DNA of 64,000 bases from JAEUIE01 sp047602475. GTDB taxonomy: Bacteria; Planctomycetota; Planctomycetia; Gemmatales; HRBIN36. Under the pieces are notes generated by a model that worked only from the letters and a program-made list of their open reading frames with translations, was not told where the DNA came from and searched no databases. The stretch lies in contig JASGHE010000002.1 of NCBI GenBank assembly GCA_047602475.1, positions 930,001 through 994,000 of the forward strand. The letters run 5' to 3'. Position 1 is the first letter of the stretch; each line of letters begins with the position of its first letter. A program made the translations under genes and the position numbers. This document shows, piece by piece, positions 58,989 through 64,000 of this stretch.

Positions 58989-60260
58989 TTACTTCATCTG
59001 CACCGGAGGAATCGAAGGCAGTTTGCCCTCGAACTCCGCCGTGCTCTTCTCGAACTTGGGGTTCGACATGGCATACTTCATCAGCGGGCTGCCGTCATAG
59101 TGCAGGTTGATGAACGTGGCCTTGCCGTTGTTGTTCATACGGAGCGACAGGTTCTCCGGCGTCTTGCCATTGACCATCTTCTTGGGATCGACGTTGCCAT
59201 CGTAGATGATGTCGGGTAACGGCTTGCCGAGTGCGCTGCCAAGGATCAGACCCAGTTCGCCGGCGGGGTTCTTGCCATTGTCGGTGAAGACATTGTCGTG
59301 AACGTAGACTCCTTCCGGATAGGGATCATACTCCTTATCGGTAATCTCCTTGGCGGCGAGCTGGAAGCTGATGATGCAAAGGCCCGAGGTCTGGTTGTTC
59401 TTGATCTGGTTATCGAAGAGTTCCACCTGATCCATCGCCAGCACCATCATGCCGGTGCCCGGGGGCACGGTGGCAACGATGTTCCCCTTGGGTGCGAAGT
59501 TCTTGTGGTTGTTCCCTTCAGTGACGTTCTTGAACACCCGCACCATCTTGCCGTTCTTCGCGGGTAAGTTGGGCATGTCGAACACCAGGATGCCACCCGA
59601 ATTGTTGGTGGCGACGCACTCGGTCACCTCGGCGTGGGTGCAGTTTTCAATCTCGATACCCGCTACGTTTCGAGAAGCGGTACACTTGCGAACGATCACA
59701 TTCTTGGACTGGCCGACGTAGATGCCGGCGTCGGAAGCGCACTGGGCATCGCATTCTTCCACGAGCACATTGGTGCAGGTTACAGGATACAGCCCGTAGC
59801 CGCCGTTACTTTCCTTGGGGCCGTCGCTCCAGATGGTTCGCACCTTTTTGAAGGTGACATTGGTGCCGTTCTGCACTTTGATGGCGTCACCCTTGGTATC
59901 CTGAACCGTGAGGTTTTCGATGAGCATGTCGTTAGCGTTTTCGACCTTGATGCCTTCCTTGCCCTGATCCTGCTTCTTGAAGGAGAGGATGGTCTTCGCC
60001 ATGCCTGCTCCTCGGATAGTGACACCGGAAGCCATCAAAGACAGGCTACCGGTAAAGTCGTAAGTGCCTTCCGCCAGTTCGATGACGGTGCCCGCCTTGG
60101 CCTTGATCAAGGCCGTCAGCAGTTCATCCTGCACGTTCGGCCCTGGCTTGATCTTCACCGTGGTCTGAGCAGGAGTGCTGGTCTTAACCCCGGGAGGAGT
60201 GGTGGGTGAAGCGTAACTACACCCGGCAATTACTATAGCGGCAAGAAGAAGATAGCGCAT
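58989..60260 (-). CDS. parallel beta-helix lipoprotein, partner of the diheme cytochrome
   Basis: 423 residues with a lipoprotein signal (MRYLLLAAIVIAGC). From residue ~50, stacked right-handed beta-helix turns are evident: GTVIELAEGTYDFTGSLSLM, GVTIRGAGMAKTILSF, NDMLIENLTVQDTKGDAIKV and NVIVRKCTASRNVAGIEIEN. This family is known to occur as a two-gene pair with the HNE_0200-type cytochrome, as found here 14 bases downstream. Function of the pair is not established; both are exported. ATG start at 60260. Confidence 0.9.
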   Translation of the reverse strand: MRYLLLAAIVIAGCSYASPTTPPGVKTSTPAQTTVKIKPGPNVQDELLTALIKAKAGTVIELAEGTYDFTGSLSLMASGVTIRGAGMAKTILSFKKQDQGKEGIKVENANDMLIENLTVQDTKGDAIKVQNGTNVTFKKVRTIWSDGPKESNGGYGLYPVTCTNVLVEECDAQCASDAGIYVGQSKNVIVRKCTASRNVAGIEIENCTHAEVTECVATNNSGGILVFDMPNLPAKNGKMVRVFKNVTEGNNHKNFAPKGNIVATVPPGTGMMVLAMDQVELFDNQIKNNQTSGLCIISFQLAAKEITDKEYDPYPEGVYVHDNVFTDNGKNPAGELGLILGSALGKPLPDIIYDGNVDPKKMVNGKTPENLSLRMNNNGKATFINLHYDGSPLMKYAMSNPKFEKSTAEFEGKLPSIPPVQMK

Positions 60261-60390
60261 CGGATCACCTGAAGAGAAAGGAACTCTCGTAATTTACTAC
60301 ATCCTTGATGCGAACGGAAGTGGCCAGTCGGAAGTATCTGAAGAAAATACGAACGGTCGTTCGCTTGTCACTTGCTGGTGTGAAGGTTTC

Positions 60391-60450
60391 TCGTTCCCAA
60401 GCTCCGCTAGGGAACGCCCTGCAACGCAGGCTCTGCCTGCGCTCACCAAC
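60391..60450. repeat. GTTCCCAAGC / GCAGGCTCTGCCTGC hairpin repeat
   Basis: TCGTTCCCAAGCTCCGCTAG, then GGAACGC, and a second hairpin GCAGGCTCTGCCTGC. A repeat of this type is common in planctomycetes and cyanobacteria by my recollection. Only copy in the window. Confidence 0.6.
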
Positions 60451-60512
60451 ATCAATCTATTCGGGGCGTTTGAACCTTCCCCCTCGCTTGCTCCGCAGTC
60501 TGGGATAGACTA

Positions 60513-61520
60513 ATGACAATCTATTTATTTTGGATGACCATCATGGATGCACGCCTCCCTCGTCCCGTCATGACGAACGAAAACTACATCGATCAACTCA
60601 AGAAGACAGCGGACAAGTTCCTCACCGATAATGCCAGCCGGGGCGACATCAAAATGGTCGTCACCGCCGTCAAGGAACTTCGCTACGCCCTCAAGGTACT
60701 GGCTCCATTCCGCAACCGGCAAAAGGTAACCATCTTCGGCTCAGCCCGCATCGCTCAGGAACATCCCAGCTACGAACAGACCGTCGAACTCAGCAGGAAG
60801 CTCGCTGAGTCAGGCTACATGGTCGTCACCGGGGCAGCGAACGGCATCATGGAAGCGGGCCACGTCGGCGCAGGCAAGGAAATGAGCATCGGCGTCAATA
60901 TCCTCCTCCCCTTCGAACAGCGATCCAACGACATCATTCATGGCGACGAGAAACTCGTTCACCTCAAGTACTTCTTCACCCGCAAGCTGATGCTCGTCAA
61001 GGAATCACAGGCAGTCGCCTGCTTCCCCGGCGGCTATGGCACCCATGATGAACTCTTTGAAATCCTCACCCTTATGCAGACCGGCAAGGCTGCACTTATC
61101 CCCGTCGTCCTCGTCGAAGAACCCAATGGCGACTACTGGCATCTCTGGCTCCGTTTCGTCACCGAAGTACTGCTGCCCCGAGGCTACATCTCCCCCTGGG
61201 ACTTGTCTTTCTTCAAGATCACTCAGGATGTTGATGAAGCGGTGAGCACCATCACCAACTTCTACCGGGTCTATCACAGCATGCGCTACGTCGGCGATCA
61301 CCTCATCATTCGCATAAAACGGAAACTCAATGACGCGGAAATGATCATGCTCAATGAACGCTTTGCCGACATGCTCAAAGAAGGTAAGATCGAACAGACG
61401 GCGGCCCACCCTGCCGAACATCAGGAAACCCATCTAGCGGAGTTGCCGAGGTTGAAGTTTGTGTTCAATCGCCAGCGCTTGGGACGATTGAGGCAGATGA
61501 TTGATGTGATCAACGGGTAA
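60513..61520 (+). CDS. LOG-family (TIGR00730-type) nucleotide phosphoribohydrolase-like protein
   Basis: 335 residues; the ATG at 60543 is an alternative start. The Rossmann core has FGSARIAQEHPSYEQTVELS, VVTGAANGIMEAGHVGAGKE and the active motif FPGGYGTHDELFEILTLMQ (PGGxGTxxE). LOG proteins release the base from nucleoside monophosphates. This member has a longer N-terminal helix region and a ~75-residue C-terminal extension (RIKRKLNDAEMIML and beyond), unlike the compact ~190-residue LOGs. Confidence 0.9.
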   Translation: MTIYLFWMTIMDARLPRPVMTNENYIDQLKKTADKFLTDNASRGDIKMVVTAVKELRYALKVLAPFRNRQKVTIFGSARIAQEHPSYEQTVELSRKLAESGYMVVTGAANGIMEAGHVGAGKEMSIGVNILLPFEQRSNDIIHGDEKLVHLKYFFTRKLMLVKESQAVACFPGGYGTHDELFEILTLMQTGKAALIPVVLVEEPNGDYWHLWLRFVTEVLLPRGYISPWDLSFFKITQDVDEAVSTITNFYRVYHSMRYVGDHLIIRIKRKLNDAEMIMLNERFADMLKEGKIEQTAAHPAEHQETHLAELPRLKFVFNRQRLGRLRQMIDVING

Positions 61521-61524
61521 TAGA

Positions 61525-61585
61525 AGTGCTCAGTTCTCAGTGCTCAGGTATTTCCTAAGCACTGAGAACTGAGCACTGAGAACTC
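61525..61585. repeat. AGTGCTCAGTTCTCAG inverted repeat
   Basis: AGTGCTCAGTTCTCAGTGCT and AGCACTGAGAACTGAGCACT arms with a short AT-rich loop; occupies the convergent gap between two stop codons, so it may terminate both. Confidence 0.85.
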
Positions 61586-63548
61586 ATTTTCGAACGATCC
61601 GATCAATCCCCTGTCCGCTCGCCGAGAACGTCATCAAGTACAACTCTCCGTTCTCATCCTCGCCGAACGACATGATCGGCAGACCACGGTTTTGAATCTC
61701 TCGATTCGCCACCACGCGCTTTTGCTCAAAATCATACTTGAGCGCCCAGATCTTCGCTGAGACGTAGTCGGCGTAGAGATACCAGCCATCGAGTTCCGGG
61801 AACTGCTTGCCTCGATAGACAAACCCGCCGGTGATCGACTTGCCAAGCAGGTGGTTGTATTCCCAGATGGGCTCGATCATCTTGTCGTTGACGGGCTGGC
61901 CGTTGGGGCCGAACGGGTGGAACGATTCACGATGACTCCAACCATAGTCGCCACCCTTCTGTAACAGGTTAATCTCTTCGTAGAGGTTCTGGCCAACATC
62001 AGCGAACCAGCCCTGGCCGGTCTTGCGGTCGAACGACATTCGCCAGGGGTTGCGAACGCCATAGCAGAAGATTTCGGGAGCGAATCCAGCCTTGCCGACG
62101 AAGGGGTTGTCCTTGGGGATGCCGTAGGCTTTGCCATCCGACTTGGAATCGACATCGATACGGATGATCTTGCTATGGAAGGTATCCATCTTCCGGCTGT
62201 TCTTGAACATGTCGTTGGCTCCGCCGCCATCGCCGAAGACGACGTAGAGGTAGCCATCAGGGCCGAAGCAGATGGTGCCGCCGCTGTGGTTCCACATGGG
62301 CTTTTTGAGAGTGAAGAGGACTTCTTCGGAAGCAGGATCAGCTTTGTTCGGATCATCCTTGCTCACCTTGAACCGGGAAACGACGGTGAGCAGCCCAGGC
62401 TTTTTCGTGTAGTTGACAAAGAACTCGCCATTCTGCTTGAACTTGGGATGGAAGGCGAGGCCCAGGAATCCTTCTTCGTTCTGGGAATCCTTGTAGGAGA
62501 CCTGCTTCTGGATATCGAGGAAGACCTTGGTCTCTTTGACATCGGGCTTGTTGGAGAAGACATAAACGACGCCATGCTCTGTGCCCACGAAGTTACGGCC
62601 ACTCTGATCGTTGGCGTGAGTGAGGAGCAAGGGTCGAAGTGGTACAGCCACGCCTTTGTCGTTCACCGGCTCCCAGCCAGCCCACTCAATATTGGGGAAG
62701 GCGGGGGCGACTTTGAGGGGGAGAGGAGTTTCGTCGATAGGTTTGCTGGGATCGCCGGTGGGAATCGTCTTCACAGCTCCATTAGTCGGAAGTCCGAGAA
62801 GACAATTCTTAGATGCATCGTAGGTGACAGCTACCAGATCTTGTGAGGGCTGCACTCGTTCCACTTTTGCCTGGGGATGAACTTGTACCACGAGTTGAAG
62901 GGTGTCCAAATCCACTGCATAAAGTCTTCCGAAGTGATCGTAGACAAGTGAGGTCACATTGCCGAGGGGAATGGCTCCGATCACTTTCTTTCTTTGCAGA
63001 CAAACGATGTAGCATTCTTTCTTGCCCTGGCACTGTACCAGCATTGACGACTCGCCGGCTAGTGTCATGGAGACCGGATTCTTCAGTTCGCTGATTGTGC
63101 CGGGAGGTATGACAACGCTCAGTCTTCCTTGTTGGTCTCGACGGACGACGCCAGCCTGATTGTCATCATTGCATACTACAAGATACATCTGGCCGTTAGC
63201 GTCAAAGCTGATTGAACGAGGATGAAGCGGTTCATCACTGCCCAGTTTGAACTTATCTCTGCCTGCCAGCAAGCTGTTCCCAGTTTCAACATTGAGTACC
63301 CAGAGTTCATCGTTTTTGATGCAGTAGAAGCGATTCTTCCATGCTCTAACACAGATCGCGGACGGGAGTTCCTTTCCTTCGGAGCTCAGATGAGGCCCTG
63401 TTGTAAATAGGTTGCCTTTTTTGATGTACCAAATGGTGCCATTGTCCGAAGCTGCTATGTCATTGCCCAAATTGTTGTCTGCTGGCACAGGGCGAACGAT
63501 GGGATAACTGATGAATAAGCCCGTTAGAATCAGTGCTAATACGTTCAT
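61584..63548 (-). CDS. secreted sugar/sorbosone dehydrogenase-like propeller protein with N-terminal extension
   Basis: 654 residues; signal peptide MNVLALILTGLFISYPIVRP. Residues ~290-654 match PQQ-dependent glucose/sorbosone dehydrogenase propellers: EEGFLGLAFHPKFKQNGEFF, MWNHSGGTICFGPDGYLYVV, FGDGGGANDM, YGVRNPWRMSFDRKTGQGWF and GGDYGWSHRE. The first ~280 residues form a second beta-rich, propeller-like part (NGQMYLVVCNDDNQAGVVRR, VTSLVYDHFGRLYAVDLDTL) not usual in the family. The extension appears more AT-rich in places. Confidence 0.88.
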   Translation of the reverse strand: MNVLALILTGLFISYPIVRPVPADNNLGNDIAASDNGTIWYIKKGNLFTTGPHLSSEGKELPSAICVRAWKNRFYCIKNDELWVLNVETGNSLLAGRDKFKLGSDEPLHPRSISFDANGQMYLVVCNDDNQAGVVRRDQQGRLSVVIPPGTISELKNPVSMTLAGESSMLVQCQGKKECYIVCLQRKKVIGAIPLGNVTSLVYDHFGRLYAVDLDTLQLVVQVHPQAKVERVQPSQDLVAVTYDASKNCLLGLPTNGAVKTIPTGDPSKPIDETPLPLKVAPAFPNIEWAGWEPVNDKGVAVPLRPLLLTHANDQSGRNFVGTEHGVVYVFSNKPDVKETKVFLDIQKQVSYKDSQNEEGFLGLAFHPKFKQNGEFFVNYTKKPGLLTVVSRFKVSKDDPNKADPASEEVLFTLKKPMWNHSGGTICFGPDGYLYVVFGDGGGANDMFKNSRKMDTFHSKIIRIDVDSKSDGKAYGIPKDNPFVGKAGFAPEIFCYGVRNPWRMSFDRKTGQGWFADVGQNLYEEINLLQKGGDYGWSHRESFHPFGPNGQPVNDKMIEPIWEYNHLLGKSITGGFVYRGKQFPELDGWYLYADYVSAKIWALKYDFEQKRVVANREIQNRGLPIMSFGEDENGELYLMTFSASGQGIDRIVRK

Positions 63549-63692
63549 TGCCTCGGTCCCTTCGAAACATTAAGCCATGGAAGGCGGTATTCATGCCATC
63601 CCGACGAACCGCCGTTGCATAAATCCCCCTTTTTGTCTATGTCCTGTGGTTCGTCTTGTCATCGGGCAAAGTTTCAGGGCCGGAGCACGGGT

Positions 63693-64000
63693 ATGGTTCT
63701 CCGCAAATGGATCGTGCGTATCTTCCTGCTGGTGATCATGTTGATCCTCGGCGGGGCCTACTACGTCTATGGCCAATACACCAATCCCGAAGCCATCGCC
63801 CAGATGGTGCTCGCTGAACTCAAGCAGCACTTCCCAGAAGCTGATATTCAGCTCGGCCATGCCGAGTGGCATCTCTTCGGCGGCGTGCAACTGAACGATT
63901 TGCGTGTCACACCAACTGAACACGCAGGGAAGGATCCAGTCGCTGTCCTGAAGCAGACCACGCTCAAGATCGACAAAGCCCAGGCAGCCAAGGGACACTT
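63693..64000 (+). CDS. AsmA/TamB-like envelope protein, 5' fragment
   Basis: First ~102 residues of a gene running out of the window. MVLRKWIVRIFLLVIMLILG, then GAYYVYGQYTNPEAI is a single N-terminal membrane helix; QHFPEADIQLGHAEWHLFGG and QLNDLRVT match the start of AsmA-like or DUF748-type periplasmic bridge proteins. CGGAG lies seven bases before the ATG. The remainder is outside the window, so the class is tentative. Confidence 0.65.
   Translation, partial: MVLRKWIVRIFLLVIMLILGGAYYVYGQYTNPEAIAQMVLAELKQHFPEADIQLGHAEWHLFGGVQLNDLRVTPTEHAGKDPVAVLKQTTLKIDKAQAAKGH

Noticed and set aside
1..64000. tRNA, rRNA or riboswitch genes
   Set aside because: No cloverleaf with a T-loop consensus, rRNA segment or known riboswitch core was noticed by eye; a covariance-model scan would be needed to exclude short RNAs.

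Overview
The window looks like a chromosomal segment of a planctomycete, most likely of the Gemmata group. Pointers are paired PQQ-type beta-propeller proteins, a DUF1080 protein, a receptor-type Ser/Thr kinase with a TPR-rich C-terminus, two small lipoproteins of the type common in Gemmata relatives, tandem clpP genes, nicotinamide salvage genes and many short unrelated operons. No rRNA, tRNA, prophage or CRISPR array was seen. This assignment is inferred from protein content, not from a marker gene.

Layout. 1-8.9 kb: 5' two thirds of carB, an unknown secreted protein, a VapC-type toxin-antitoxin pair lying between clpC and a duplicated clpC 3' end, clpC, two tandem small lipoproteins and an HU-type protein. 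9-16 kb: rfbB, membrane and lipoproteins, an HExxH protein, a NYN-domain protein and a two-gene NAD salvage unit (nadM-Nudix, nadV) flanked by direct repeats. 16-24 kb: rny, a broken REP-associated transposase surrounded by REP hairpins, a frameshifted methyltransferase, clpP1/clpP2 and glgC. 24-36 kb: queG with an SDR, phenylalanine hydroxylase, two divergent PQQ propellers, plsC-cmk, uppS and purA. 36-49 kb: oxidoreductase, redoxin, methyltransferase, DUF1080, APH-like kinase, SWIM protein, trpA, an MBL-fold exonuclease, an epimerase, STAS, and a ZnuA/ZnuC-type pair. 49-64 kb: RRM protein, Ser/Thr kinase, gamma-glutamyltransferase, lptF-lptG, a membrane protein, a diheme cytochrome with its beta-helix partner, a LOG-family protein, a sugar-dehydrogenase-like propeller and the start of an AsmA-like gene.

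Two themes dominate. First, intergenic space is filled with at least nine families of palindromic dispersed repeats. Some are REP hairpins plausibly tied to the transposase. Others are nested palindromes built round a GTACTC centre whose arms differ between copies but stay complementary. Several copies intrude into genes: one lies in frame in a kinase domain, one links clpP1 to clpP2, and others provide N- or C-terminal codons. Second, an unusual number of conserved genes carry one-base frameshifts (clpP2, uppS, lptF, lptG, a gamma-glutamyltransferase, a zinc ABC ATPase and others). This points to sequencing error as much as to real gene decay, and I annotate those genes across the shifts.
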